A stretch of DNA of 59,536 nt from Gordonia otitidis NBRC 100426 (GTDB lineage Bacteria; Actinomycetota; Actinomycetes; Mycobacteriales; Mycobacteriaceae). The stretch covers positions 1-59,536 of the forward strand of contig NZ_BAFB01000256.1 in the NCBI RefSeq assembly GCF_000248075.1, given 5' to 3'. Made by a program: the position numbers and the translations under genes. Shown piece after piece: positions 1-10,200 of the stretch (positions within the stretch are counted from its first letter, which is position 1; every line of letters starts with the position of its first letter). The notes below the pieces were generated by a model, which was given only the letters and a program-made list of their open reading frames with translations, did no database searches and had not been told where the DNA came from.

Positions 1-590
1 ACGAACACCATCGGAATCCGCGGCAGGTCCGCGATGTCGATCGGACCGTCGGGCAGGTCGGTACCCGGCGGACACACGAGCCAGAACTCCTGCTCTCCCA
101 ACGTGATCACCTCGAGGCCGTCGGCTCGTGCGTCGAGAGTGCCGAGGTGGGTGACGACGAACTCGCAGCGGCCCTCCTCGATCATGGCCGATGCCGCCGA
201 CTCGTCGTGCATGTCTCGGACACGGACACGTGCCGCGGGATGCTCGGCAACGAACGCGGCGAGAAGATCCGCGAGGCTCGCACCGTCGATGAAGGGCGAT
301 GCCATTATCTCGATCCGACCGGTGATCTCCTCGGCACCGACCGCCAGCGCGTCCTGTACAGAACCGACGTCGCGGACCATCTGACGTGCGGAACCAACCA
401 GCGCTCGACCGGCGGCGCTCGGTACCATTCCGCGTCCGATCCGGTGGAAGAGCTGCACTCCGAACTCGCGCTCGAGGGCGCGCAGAGCCTGTGAGACGGT
501 CGGCTGTGTCACGCCGAGCGTTGCCGACGCTCCGCCGATACCACCGTGGTCGACGACGGCGAGGAAGTACTCGATCTGACGGAGTTCCAC
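1..590 (-). CDS. LysR-family transcriptional regulator (3' part outside the window)
   Basis: Reading the minus strand from the GTG at 588-590 gives an open frame that runs off the left edge of the window. The first 60 residues are a LysR winged-helix domain (EYFLAVVDHGGI, then TQPTVSQALRALEREFGVQLF), followed by the start of the LysR substrate-binding domain (RIEIMASPFIDGASLADLLA). About 196 residues are visible of a family that is usually near 300 residues. The start lies 10 bases after the stop of the upstream LysR gene, so the two are probably co-transcribed. The effector and targets cannot be read from the sequence. Confidence 0.88.
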   Translation of the reverse strand, partial: MELRQIEYFLAVVDHGGIGGASATLGVTQPTVSQALRALEREFGVQLFHRIGRGMVPSAAGRALVGSARQMVRDVGSVQDALAVGAEEITGRIEIMASPFIDGASLADLLAAFVAEHPAARVRVRDMHDESAASAMIEEGRCEFVVTHLGTLDARADGLEVITLGEQEFWLVCPPGTDLPDGPIDIADLPRIPMVF

Positions 591-600
591 CGGTGTCCGC

Positions 601-1545
601 CTATCCGAGGTCGTCCGCGTCGAGGGTGGCGTCGACAGTGCTGAGCGCGTCGTCGTCGACTAGTGCCGGTGCGCCACAGGTACGACGCGCCACAGCGATG
701 AAAGCGGCCGCTGCCGGGGACGGTTGGCCCGACCGGACGAGCATGCCGAACTCGTGATGGAGCGGTGGGGTCATCGGGTAGGCGACGGCGCCGGGGATCT
801 GTTCGGCAACGGAGTCCCGCGGCAGGATGGTCGCGCCCACGCCGCGGTTCACCAGTTCACGCACCGTGGGTGGATGCGCGCAGTCGACGACCACGTTGCG
901 CGCGTCGTCGCCGATGACGTCGGTCAGTTGAGTTCCCATCGTCTGGTCGGAGAGATCGATCACCAGTGGTAGTGATCGAACGGACTTCCGCGCCAGTGCA
1001 CCGTCTGTGGTGTCGACCGACAGCGACGGCGGCGCCGCCAGTACGAGTTCCTGCGTGCCCAGAGGGGCGAAGGTGAACGTCGAATGGTCTGCGGCCGAAT
1101 CGATCAGACCGATTTCTGCCTCACCGTGCCGGAGTCGATTCACGATGCCGGCGGGTCCGTCGGCGGCGAGGATGCGGACGGCGACCTGGTTGAACCGTGT
1201 GCGGAAGTCACGCACGATCGATACCAACGGTGTCACGGCGAACATCGAATCGGTGACCACATCGACGGTGCCCGAACGCAACTCGCGGACTGCTGCGACG
1301 CGGTCGCGTGCGCGGTCGACGTCGGCGAGGACACGACGCGCGACCACCTCGACGCGTGCTCCCGCGTCGGTGAGTTCGAGACGACGCCCCGAGCGGTCGA
1401 ACAGGGTCACCCCGAGGCGGCGTTCGAGGGTGCGGATCGCCTGCGAGAGCGACGGCTGGGAGATGTAGAGGGCCTGTGCAGCCTTGGTGATACCGCCGTG
1501 GTCGATGACCGCGACGAAATAGGTGGCGAGATGCAGGTCCACCAC
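601..1545 (-). CDS. LysR-family transcriptional regulator
   Basis: This is a full-length LysR protein of 314 residues with an N-terminal winged helix (YFVAVIDHGGITKAAQALYI, SQPSLSQAIRTLERRLGVTLF) and a C-terminal effector-binding domain. Two adjacent GTG codons (1543-1545 and 1540-1542) could be the start, and no strong ribosome binding site separates them. It follows a crotonase gene by 41 bases and precedes a second LysR gene by 10 bases on the same strand. The pair may regulate the upstream crotonase and hydrolase genes, which is inference from position only. Confidence 0.9.
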   Translation of the reverse strand: MVDLHLATYFVAVIDHGGITKAAQALYISQPSLSQAIRTLERRLGVTLFDRSGRRLELTDAGARVEVVARRVLADVDRARDRVAAVRELRSGTVDVVTDSMFAVTPLVSIVRDFRTRFNQVAVRILAADGPAGIVNRLRHGEAEIGLIDSAADHSTFTFAPLGTQELVLAAPPSLSVDTTDGALARKSVRSLPLVIDLSDQTMGTQLTDVIGDDARNVVVDCAHPPTVRELVNRGVGATILPRDSVAEQIPGAVAYPMTPPLHHEFGMLVRSGQPSPAAAAFIAVARRTCGAPALVDDDALSTVDATLDADDLG

Positions 1546-1586
1546 CTGATCGTAGGCGAGCGTCTGCGAGCTGCGTCACGCCCGTG

Positions 1587-2348
1587 TCAGTGACCCGTCC
1601 ACGTCGGTGCACGCTTCTCGGCGAATGCCCGTGCACCCTCCTGTGCGTCGTCGGAGGCGAAGACCGGGTCGAGAATGCCGCTCTGTGCTGCGAAGAGATC
1701 GGGATCTGTGTAGCGGATGGCCATGCTGACCACCTGTTTGGTGGCACGCACGGCGAGGGGACCGTTGGCGGCGATCCGTCCCGCGAGCTCGCGCGCTCCC
1801 TCCAGCGCTCCGCCCGACGGCGTCAGGGTGTTCACCAGGCCGAACTCGTGCGCGCGGACCGCGGTGATCGGATCGCCGGTGAGCGCGATTTCCATGGCGA
1901 GTTGGTACGGCAAGATCTTGGGCAGGCGCAGCAGACCGCCCGCAGCGGCGGCGAGTCCCCGCTTGACCTCCGGCAGCCCGAACTTCGCGTCCTCGGCGGC
2001 GACGATCAGATCCGCAGACAGCGCCAGCTCGCACCCGCCGGCCAGTGCCCAGCCCTCGACTGCTGCCACGAGGGGTTTACTCGGCGGCGCCGACGCGATA
2101 CCACCGAATCCGCGTCCGGGGACACTGGGCAGTTCGCCTCGCGTGAACGCTTTGAGATCCATACCGGCACAGAAGGTTCCGCCTGCGCCGGTGAGGATTC
2201 CGATGGTGATGTCGTCGCGACGCTCGAACTCGTCCATCGCGGCGGCGAGTTGTTGTGCGACCTCCTGATCGACGGCGTTCCGCGCGTCCGGCCGGTCGAT
2301 GGTCACAACGGCTATGCCGTCGGCGAATTCGGTGCGCACCGGGGTCAT
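1587..2348 (-). CDS. Enoyl-CoA hydratase/isomerase (crotonase) family protein
   Basis: The 253-residue protein has the crotonase fold from end to end. Visible features are the N-terminal RPDARNAVD motif, the CoA/oxyanion region around GTFCAGMDLKAF, and the second oxyanion segment GWALAGGCELALSADLIVA followed by AKFGLPEVKRGLAAAAGG. The Glu in PEVKRG is at the position of a crotonase catalytic acid. The likely reaction is hydration or isomerisation of an acyl-CoA in beta-oxidation; the exact substrate is not evident. Its start codon overlaps the stop of the upstream MBL hydrolase gene by 4 bases (ATGA), so the two are translationally coupled. Confidence 0.92.
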   Translation of the reverse strand: MTPVRTEFADGIAVVTIDRPDARNAVDQEVAQQLAAAMDEFERRDDITIGILTGAGGTFCAGMDLKAFTRGELPSVPGRGFGGIASAPPSKPLVAAVEGWALAGGCELALSADLIVAAEDAKFGLPEVKRGLAAAAGGLLRLPKILPYQLAMEIALTGDPITAVRAHEFGLVNTLTPSGGALEGARELAGRIAANGPLAVRATKQVVSMAIRYTDPDLFAAQSGILDPVFASDDAQEGARAFAEKRAPTWTGH

Positions 2349-3448
2349 CGCAGGGATCCTCTCGTGGTTGCGGATTCGACGTCGAGGTCATCGGGCAGGG
2401 GATCCGTGATCGTCCAGCGCACGGGTTCGTGGCCCGCCGACGAAATGACACCGCGCGCCTCGAGGACGAGCAGATGTGCATTTGTTTCGCGCAATGCCAT
2501 GCGTGACAGGGGGATCGACAGTTCGGAGAACGGTCGCGACCACGTCACCGTGCGCGTCACGTCCCACGCTGTCGCGCCGGGTTGGTCGGAGACGGCTTCG
2601 GTGATCTCGGTGAGTCGCTCCTCGTGGTGGGAGAGAAGATCCGTCACCCGGTCGGCGAGTCCGCGGAACCGGTACTCGTGGCTGGGCATCGCCTCGAGGT
2701 CGCCGATGTGCTCGGTCCGCGCGAGAGAGGTGAGGTAGTCGGCCAATGGACTCGGGGTCTGGAACGGATTGGTCGACACGTTCGGGCTGATCCGGGGGAG
2801 CAGGTGATCGCCGGTGAAGATGACCCCGGCGTCGTCGTCGGCGAAACAGAGGTGACCCGCCGTGTGTCCGGGCGTCCAGACCGCGCGTAGATTCCAGCCG
2901 GGGACCTCCAGCGGCGAGCCGTCGTCGAGTTCGACATCCATCGTGCGGCCGTCGGGGAGGCGGACGAACTCGAGTAGACCGGTGTCGGCGACATCGGTCG
3001 GCGCGCCGAGGATGCGCAGGTCTTCCTGGGCTGCCTCGAACTCGCGCGCTTGCTCCGCCTCGGAGTGGAACCGCAGGTGACGTGGGTCCGCGGTGTGCAT
3101 GGCGACCTGCGGATCGACGTGCTCGAGAAGGCGGGGTACGAGTCCGAAGTGGTCGGGATGCAGGTGCGTGACGAAGACCTGCGAGACGTCATTGAGGTCG
3201 TGCCCGGTCGCGTGGATGCCGTCGACCAGCATCTGCCAGCCCGCGTCGGTGTTCCACCCGGTGTCGATGAGTGCCAGTCGACCGTCCGCCGTCGCCAGCG
3301 CGTACACGAGGATGTAGCGCAACGGGTTGCCGGGCATGGGCACCGGAATCGACCAGAGGCCAGGACGTACTTCTTCGACGGGCGGCAGTTCCTTGCGACC
3401 CCACGCCTCGCGCTGACGATGCCCGGTGACCACGATCGACGTACTCAT
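2345..3448 (-). CDS. MBL-fold metallohydrolase
   Basis: This is a metallo-beta-lactamase fold protein of about 367 residues. The metal-binding motif HLHPDH (H-x-H-x-D-H) follows a beta strand (VSQVFVT), and later metal ligands lie in the TPGHTAGHLCF and FTGDHLL segments. I place the start at the ATG at 3446-3448 (MSTSIVV) rather than at an upstream in-frame GTG at 3482-3484, because the extra 12 residues look non-coding. The C-terminal third resembles the winged-helix-like tail seen in hydroxyacylglutathione-hydrolase-like or LACTB2-like proteins. Coupling to a crotonase suggests hydrolysis of an acyl-thioester or related metabolite, which is inference. Confidence 0.9.
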   Translation of the reverse strand: MSTSIVVTGHRQREAWGRKELPPVEEVRPGLWSIPVPMPGNPLRYILVYALATADGRLALIDTGWNTDAGWQMLVDGIHATGHDLNDVSQVFVTHLHPDHFGLVPRLLEHVDPQVAMHTADPRHLRFHSEAEQAREFEAAQEDLRILGAPTDVADTGLLEFVRLPDGRTMDVELDDGSPLEVPGWNLRAVWTPGHTAGHLCFADDDAGVIFTGDHLLPRISPNVSTNPFQTPSPLADYLTSLARTEHIGDLEAMPSHEYRFRGLADRVTDLLSHHEERLTEITEAVSDQPGATAWDVTRTVTWSRPFSELSIPLSRMALRETNAHLLVLEARGVISSAGHEPVRWTITDPLPDDLDVESATTRGSLR

Positions 3449-3517
3449 CGTCTCATCCGACCACGCCCCGGCCGAGCGCCACAAACACCCGTCGACTCAC
3501 GGGCCGTGAGGAGAACC

Positions 3518-4462
3518 CTATATGTGATTCGCGCTGGAAACGGTCGCCTGATCCCACACGGCGAGTAGTTCGTCCATCACGTCCGTCGACATCCCGAACA
3601 GGCTCAGGTGGCTCTCGCCGTGCAGGCTGAAGAGTTTGGCGTCGGGCAGTAGTGACACCACGTGCTCGCCGTGGGCGTAGGGGACGATGTGGTCGTGATC
3701 GCCGTGCCACCAGCGCACCGGGGTGACGACGTCGGCGACTCGGAAACCCCAGTCGCGCGAGAACACCCGCACGTCGTTGAACGGTGCCTCCATGCGGTGT
3801 GAACCGCCGCTGAGCAGGTCGTCGAGGAACATCGCGCGGAACTCGGGACGGCTGAGCAACTCGCGGTCGGCGGCGGGGGATAGCCTGCCGTAGAGCAGGA
3901 TCGCAGGCTCGGCGATCGGACGTACGAATCGCAACGCCGTACTGATCGCCTGCCCGACCGGTGCGCCGACGAACGGGAGGATCGGTGCAGCGCGGCGGGC
4001 GAGCGCCACGGCACCACCACCGATTGCCTCGCAGCCGACGGTCGGCGCCACACCACCGACGATTCCGGCGACGTGGACGCGCGGGCCGAACTCGTGCGCG
4101 ACGGCCAGCGCATACGGGCCTCCACCGGACACCCCGATGACACCGAAGTCGTCGATGCCGAGCGCATCGAGCACATCGACGAGGTCATCACAGAAATCCC
4201 GCACGCACTCATACGGATGGGCCGTCGACGACCCGACACCCGGTCGGTCGATTCCGATGAGCCGGACGCCGCGGGCCGCGGCGTACTCGCGTGCTTCGAT
4301 CGGGATCTGCCGACGAGCACCGGGAGTGCCGTGGAGCCAGAGGATCGGGCGTCCCGATGCTGAACCGAACTCCGCGAAGCCGATGCGGCGCTTCTTGCGT
4401 TCGAGCGATGATGTTCCGACTGCAACGGAGCCCTCGATCTTCGGGCGATCGACGTCGATCAT
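3518..4462 (-). CDS. Alpha/beta-fold hydrolase
   Basis: The 314-residue protein has the alpha/beta-hydrolase landmarks. These are the oxyanion-hole motif HGTPG, a strand followed by DRPGVGSS, the nucleophile elbow GVSGGG with the catalytic Ser, and a C-terminal HGDHDHIVPYAHGEH segment with the acid and a later His (LHGESHLSLF). No signal peptide is visible, so it is probably cytoplasmic. It is the first gene of a minus-strand run, 69 bases before the MBL hydrolase, and is divergent from the MFS gene at 4567. The substrate is unknown. Confidence 0.88.
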   Translation of the reverse strand: MIDVDRPKIEGSVAVGTSSLERKKRRIGFAEFGSASGRPILWLHGTPGARRQIPIEAREYAAARGVRLIGIDRPGVGSSTAHPYECVRDFCDDLVDVLDALGIDDFGVIGVSGGGPYALAVAHEFGPRVHVAGIVGGVAPTVGCEAIGGGAVALARRAAPILPFVGAPVGQAISTALRFVRPIAEPAILLYGRLSPAADRELLSRPEFRAMFLDDLLSGGSHRMEAPFNDVRVFSRDWGFRVADVVTPVRWWHGDHDHIVPYAHGEHVVSLLPDAKLFSLHGESHLSLFGMSTDVMDELLAVWDQATVSSANHI

Positions 4463-4566
4463 GTGACCAGGATCTCATGATCGAAGCTTCCGTGGGCGTC
4501 AGGGGCCTCGGCACCGGTTCACGCCTATCGGGTGCCGTTGCCGACGAATGCAGGCATGGTTGAGCC

Positions 4567-6141
4567 ATGGCCTCCGCCTGGCAACCGCTGAAGAGTTCGG
4601 TCTTCCGCAATCTGTTCATCGCGCAGCTCGTGTCGAACATCGGGTTGTGGATGCAGTCGGTCGGCGCGCAGTGGTATCTCGTCGACCAGCACGCCGGCCC
4701 AGCGGTGATCTCGTTGGTGCAGACCGCCAGCCTCGCCCCCACGCTGTTGCTCTCGCTGGTGGCGGGTGTCCTGGCCGACAGCCTCGACCGCAAGTGGCTT
4801 CTCGTGGTGATGTCGGTGTACTCGACGGCGATCGGGGTGCTGATGGCCGTGCTGGCGTTCACCGGGCACCTCAATCCCGCCACCCTGCTGATCCTGACGT
4901 TCCTGCTCGGCGCGGGTGCTGCGCTCTCGTCACCTGCGTTCCAAGCGATCCAGCCCGAACTCGTCCCGCGTGACGAGATACCCGACGCCGCGTCGCTGGG
5001 CAGCGTGTCGGTCAACGCCGCCCGCGCGATCGGTCCCGCGCTGGCAGGCGTGATCTTCTCGTTGGGCGGAGCGGGCACGGTCTTTCTGCTCAACGCCATT
5101 TCTTATCTGGCCGTCGTGGTCGCACTGTTGATGTGGAAACGCTCGGGACAGAGCTCCGACATCGTTCCCGAACGTCTGTCGGACTCGCTGTGGGTAGGGC
5201 TGCGCTATGTGGCGGCGGCGCCCATCGTGCGTCGAATCCTGCTGCGATCAGCGCTGTTCGCCATCCCCGCGTCGGCTCTATGGGCTTTACTTCCGCTGAT
5301 CGTTGCGCACTCCTTTCATCTCGGGTCGTCGGGGTACGGTCTCGTGCTCGGCGTGCTCGGCGTCGGCGCGATGATCGGAGTGGCGTTGATGCCGTGGATG
5401 CGGCAACACCTTTCGTCGGCGGCGATCCTCGCACTGTCGGCCCTGGTGTTCGCCATAGCGACCATCGGCGCGGCCTTTCTGCCGCTGTGGCCGTGTCTGG
5501 TGCTCTTCCTGTTCGCCGGAATCGCGTGGATCGCGACACTTACCACCCTGAACGCGGGGGCGCAATTGACGCTCCCGCAGTGGGTCCGTGCACGCGGGAT
5601 GGCGGCCTATCTCCTGGTGTTCATGGGGTCACAGGGCATCGGCGCATTGATCTGGGGCGCTCTCGGCTCTGCCATCGGTACGCGGTGGGCACTGGTGATC
5701 GCAGGAGTGTGTCTGCTGCTGACCGCGGCGAGCGTGCGGTTACTCCCGCCGTCGCCGGTCACCGGCAAGCTCAGCCGCGACCTGTCGATGGCATGGCCGG
5801 TACCGACGTTGATCTTCGAACCCGACCCCGACGACGGGCCGGTCGAGGTCAGTGCGATCTACAACGTCCCGGCCAACCGCCATGCCGATTTCCTCGCCGC
5901 CATGCCCGCGGTGGCGAGATCACGCCGACGCACCGGAGCGCGCAACTGGCATCTGTACCGAAGCGCCGACGAACCCGACCACTACGTGGAGCAGTTCATC
6001 GTGCCGTCGTGGTCGGAGTATCAGCGTCAGCATCGTGAACGGTGGACCGAGTACGACCACGACAACGTCGCGCGAGTGCTCGCCATGACCGAAACCGGCA
6101 TACCCGACGAACGGCACCTGTTCAGCACGGATCTTCGCTGA
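4567..6141 (+). CDS. MFS transporter with fused C-terminal soluble domain (EntS/MFS_3-like)
   Basis: The 524-residue protein starts with a 12-helix MFS core (residues about 15-400). The first helix region reads FRNLFIAQLVSNIGLWMQSVGA and the loop 2-3 motif is ADSLDRKWLL. This matches the transmembrane secretion effector/EntS-like family (MFS_3), usually linked to export of siderophores or small molecules. Residues about 415-524 form a soluble domain containing YNVPANRHADFLAAM and EQFIVPSWSEYQRQH, an antibiotic-monooxygenase-like tail that is common in this family. The start is ATG. The gene is divergent from the alpha/beta hydrolase at 4462. The cargo is unknown. Confidence 0.88.
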   Translation: MASAWQPLKSSVFRNLFIAQLVSNIGLWMQSVGAQWYLVDQHAGPAVISLVQTASLAPTLLLSLVAGVLADSLDRKWLLVVMSVYSTAIGVLMAVLAFTGHLNPATLLILTFLLGAGAALSSPAFQAIQPELVPRDEIPDAASLGSVSVNAARAIGPALAGVIFSLGGAGTVFLLNAISYLAVVVALLMWKRSGQSSDIVPERLSDSLWVGLRYVAAAPIVRRILLRSALFAIPASALWALLPLIVAHSFHLGSSGYGLVLGVLGVGAMIGVALMPWMRQHLSSAAILALSALVFAIATIGAAFLPLWPCLVLFLFAGIAWIATLTTLNAGAQLTLPQWVRARGMAAYLLVFMGSQGIGALIWGALGSAIGTRWALVIAGVCLLLTAASVRLLPPSPVTGKLSRDLSMAWPVPTLIFEPDPDDGPVEVSAIYNVPANRHADFLAAMPAVARSRRRTGARNWHLYRSADEPDHYVEQFIVPSWSEYQRQHRERWTEYDHDNVARVLAMTETGIPDERHLFSTDLR

Positions 6142-6188
6142 GCGCGCACGGACGGAAAACGCCAGCGTGACGGCGTACCGTTGTTCGG

Positions 6189-7118
6189 GTGAGTGCAGAC
6201 GTTTCCCCGGCAACGCAGAGCTCGACGCCGTCGTCGATTCAACGGATCATCCGCGGTGTTCGCCACGTGGCCACGCCCTATCCCGTTCGTGATCTGCCCG
6301 TCGGTCGGATGGTCGAATTACCCGGCCGTGGAACCACATTCGTCACCGACTCCGGACCGGAGGACGCTCCCGCAGTGTTTCTGCTGCACTCGGTGCTCAC
6401 CACGGGTCTGCTCTGTTGGTATCCGTCGATCCCGCAGCTGAACGGTCGCTACCGGGTCATCACACTCGACCAGCGCTGGCACGGGCGCGGAATCCAGGCG
6501 GCCGGGTTCGATCTGCGCGACTGTGCCGACGACGTCGTCGCGCTCGCCGACGTCCTCGGCATCGACCGTTTCATCGCCGCCGGGTTCTCCATGGGCGGCG
6601 GGATCGCGCAACTCGCGTGGCGCCGGCACCCGGGCAGGGTATCGGGGCTCGTGTTGTGCTCGACGGGGCCGTTCTTCAGTGAGCGAGACCCGCATCGGCG
6701 CGGCCGCGACGCCCGCATCGGACGAATCCTGCGCCCGATCTACGAATCGCTACCGCGCCCATCGTCGGAGAGCCTCGATCAGCCCTCGAAGCACACCACC
6801 GTGTGGGCCTTCAAACAATTTCTGTCGACGCCGCTGTCGCACGCAGGCGATTTCGGCGAAGGCCTCGGCAACTTCGACTCCCGCCCATGGCTCGGCGAGA
6901 TCGACGTCCCCACGTCGGTCGTCGTCTCGACCCGTGACCACACCGTCGAGCCGGAGCGACAACAATTGCTCGTCGACGGCATTCCTGGCGCACGCCGATT
7001 CGACGTCGATGGCGGCCACGCCTGCTGCGTGATCGGCGTCGAGAAGTTCCTCCCGCCCTTCGTCGCCGCCGTCGACGCGGCCGCCCTCGCGTCTCCGGTG
7101 CTCGTCAGTCGGGGCTGA
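6189..7118 (+). CDS. Alpha/beta hydrolase
   Basis: The 309-residue protein starts at GTG. It shows an HSVLTTGLLCW oxyanion region, LDQRWHGRG, the nucleophile elbow GFSMGGG and a late GGHACCV segment with the catalytic His. The overall pattern is that of the haloperoxidase/lipase-like alpha/beta hydrolases. It lies 47 bases after the MFS gene on the same strand and may be co-transcribed with it. A short hairpin repeat follows its stop. The substrate cannot be told from the sequence. Confidence 0.87.
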   Translation: MSADVSPATQSSTPSSIQRIIRGVRHVATPYPVRDLPVGRMVELPGRGTTFVTDSGPEDAPAVFLLHSVLTTGLLCWYPSIPQLNGRYRVITLDQRWHGRGIQAAGFDLRDCADDVVALADVLGIDRFIAAGFSMGGGIAQLAWRRHPGRVSGLVLCSTGPFFSERDPHRRGRDARIGRILRPIYESLPRPSSESLDQPSKHTTVWAFKQFLSTPLSHAGDFGEGLGNFDSRPWLGEIDVPTSVVVSTRDHTVEPERQQLLVDGIPGARRFDVDGGHACCVIGVEKFLPPFVAAVDAAALASPVLVSRG

Positions 7119-7132
7119 TCGGCGCGTCCGAA

Positions 7133-7147
7133 CGTTCCGCTGAACGC
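7133..7147. repeat. Copy of a dispersed short hairpin repeat
   Basis: The core GTTCCGCTGAAC of a hairpin element seen again at 19892-19965 and 21490-21507 lies here, 14 bases after the hydrolase stop. A second GC-rich hairpin (GCCGCC, loop GTC, GGCGGC at 7158-7172) follows. Together they may end transcription before the formate dehydrogenase operon. Confidence 0.55.
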
Positions 7148-7257
7148 CGTGGCAGACGCCGCCGTCGGCGGCCCGCGGCCACAAGACCTTCGACGCGGTT
7201 CTCGCCGGCGGTCCCGACAAGGGCTCGCTGTGAGCGATCTGGAGTAGGGTCGACATC

Positions 7258-10200
7258 GTGCCCTCCTTCAGCCCATTGGAGTGGCCGGTCTTCCGGCAGT
7301 TGCGCACCGGCGACAAGTACGGCCGCGGTCCGGCCGTACAGTCTCCGCGCACCCGCGCCACCGAGTCGAGGACCGCCACCGCCGATCGCGTGGTGCAGAG
7401 CGTGTGCCCGTTCTGCGCTGTCGGCTGCGGGCAGAAGGTCTACGTCAAAGACGATCGCGTCATCCAGATCGAGGGCGATCCCGATTCGCCGATCTCGCGC
7501 GGGCGGCTGTGCCCGAAGGGCGCCTCGAGCGAACAACTGGTGAACAACCCGATGCGGCAGCGCACCATTCGTTATCGCGCGCCGTATGCGGCCGAGTGGA
7601 CCGATCTCGATCTCGACACGGCCATCGACATGATCGCCGACCGGTTCGTCGAGTCGCGGCGTCGGACCTGGCAGGACACAGATGACCAGGGTCGCGTGCT
7701 GCGTCGCACCATGGGCATCGCTTCGCTCGGTGGCGCAACCCTCGACAACGAAGAGAACTATCTGATCAAGAAACTCTTCACCGCGGCGGGCGCGATTCAG
7801 ATCGAGAACCAGGCGCGTATATGACACTCCGCAACCGTTCCCAGTCTGGGAGCCTCATTTGGACGCGGCGGCGCAACGCAATCACTACAGGACATGGCGA
7901 ACTCCGACTGCATCGTGCTCATCGGCGGCAACATGGCCGAAGCGCACCCGGTCGGATTCCAGTGGGTCGTTGAAGCACGCTCCCGCGGAGCGCGCGTCAT
8001 CCACGTCGACCCGCGGTTCACGAGAACGTCGGCCAACGCCGACAAGCACATCTCGATCCGTGCCGGCTCCGATGTCGTGCTGCTCGGCGGGCTGATCAAC
8101 TACATGATCACTCACGAGCGGTACTTCCGGGAGTACGTCGTCGCCTACACCAACGCCGCGACGATCGTCAACGACGACTACCGCGACACCGAAGACCTCG
8201 GCGGGCTGTTCTCCGGGTTCGATCCCGAGACCGGGCAGTACGACCCGTCGACGTGGGCGTACGCCGACGCCGAGGACGGTCGCATCGAGTCGCCCGGCGG
8301 TGAGGAGCACGGTGACTCGGCGGCAGCGCGTGCGGCCGGCGACCAGCACGGTTCCGGAGGGCCTCCCCTCGAGCATGCGAAGGTGCTGCGCGACGACTCG
8401 CTGACCGACGAGCACACTGTCTTCCAGATCCTGAAACGGCACTTCTCCCGGTACACACCGGAGATGGTCCGCGACATGTGCGGCATCTCGATCGACGAAT
8501 TCACCTACCTCGCCGAGTCGATCGCCGACAACTCGGGCCGCGACCGCACAACGTGTTTCGGCTATGCGACCGGGTGGACGCAGCACACCCTCGGCGCGCA
8601 GTTCATCCGTACCGCCGCTGTCCTGCAGTTGCTGCTCGGCAACGTCGGGCGCCCCGGTAGCGGGATCATGGCGTTGCGTGGGCACGCGAGCATCCAGGGA
8701 TCCACCGACATCCCGACGCTGTTCAATCTGCTTCCCGGTTATCTGCCGATGCCCTCGGTGGGTAAGCACGACACCTTCGAGCAGTACCTCGAAGCGGTGG
8801 GTTCGCCTGCGCAGAAAGGCTATTGGGCCTACGCCGATACCTACATGGTGAGTCTGCTCAAGGCGTGGTTCGGCGACGCCGCGACGGCCGACAACGACTG
8901 GTGCTACGACTATCTGCCCCGACTGAACGGTCCCGCGGGGACGTATCAGACAACAGTGTCGATGCTCGACGACGAGGTCGAGGGCTACTTCGTGCTCGGC
9001 CAGAACCCGGCGGTCGGGTCGGCGAACGGTAGGCAACAACGCCTCGCGATGAGTCACCTGAAGTGGCTCGTGGTCCGCGATCTGAACATGATCGAGTCGG
9101 CGACCTGGTGGAAGGAGGGCCCCGAGATCTCCTCCGGAGAGTTGCGCACCGAGGACATCGGTACCGAGGTCTTCTTCATGCCAGCCGCCACCCATGTCGA
9201 GAAGGCAGGCTCGTTCACCCAGACCCAGCGCATGGTGCAGTGGCGGCACCAGGCGGTCACACCGCCGGGTCAGGCGCAGAGCGAACTCGACTTCTTCTAC
9301 GAGCTCGGTAAGCGAATCCGACAGCGGCTCGAGGACTCCGACGATCCGCGCGACCGACCGCTACTAGACATGACGTGGGACTACCCGCTCGACGAGCACG
9401 GCAACCCCGAACCGGAGTCGGTGCTCTCGGAGATCAACGGTTACGTCACATCTGGCGAGCACGCGGGTGAGAACCTGACCAGCTACACACAGATGAAGGC
9501 CGACGGCTCGACGGCAGGTGGCTGCTGGATCTACACCGGCGTTTACGCTCACGCGACCAACATGGCTGCGCGACGCGTCCCGCACGGCGGCGACTCTGTG
9601 AGCCAGCACGAGTGGGGTTGGGTGTGGCCCGCCGATCGTCGGATTCTCTACAATCGAGCCTCCGCCGACCCCGAGGGCAAACCGTGGAGCGAACGCAAGC
9701 GCTACATCTGGTGGGATGCGCAGGCGCACAAGTGGGTTGGCGACGACGTGCCGGACTTCCCGGTCGACAAAGCGCCCGACGCCCGCCCCGATCCTGATCT
9801 CGGTGGCGCGGACGGCCTCGCGGGCGATGACCCGTTCATCATGCAATCCGACGGCAAGGGTTGGCTCTTCGCGCCCAAGGGACTCGTCGACGGCCCGCTG
9901 CCCGCGCACTACGAGCCGCAGGAATCGCCGGTGGCCAATGCGCTCTACCCGCAGCAGCAGGCGCCCGCGCGAATCATCTTCGCGCGCACCGACAACCTCG
10001 ACGCTCCGAGCGCAGGCGATGCCGGCTCCGAGGTCTATCCCTACGTGTTCACCACCTATCGGCTGACCGAGCATCACACCGCGGGCGGGATGAGCCGGTG
10101 GTCGCCGTACCTCGCGGAACTGCAACCGGAGATGTTCTGTGAGGTCTCGCCGGCGCTGGCCGCAGAGCGCGGGCTGGTCAACGAGGGGTGGGCGACGATC

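Noticed and set aside
7822..7893. A stop-containing gap that would make the formate dehydrogenase a pseudogene.
   Set aside because: Frames on both sides are the same, the stop is at the Sec position of the active site, a SECIS hairpin follows, and the Sec genes are close by.
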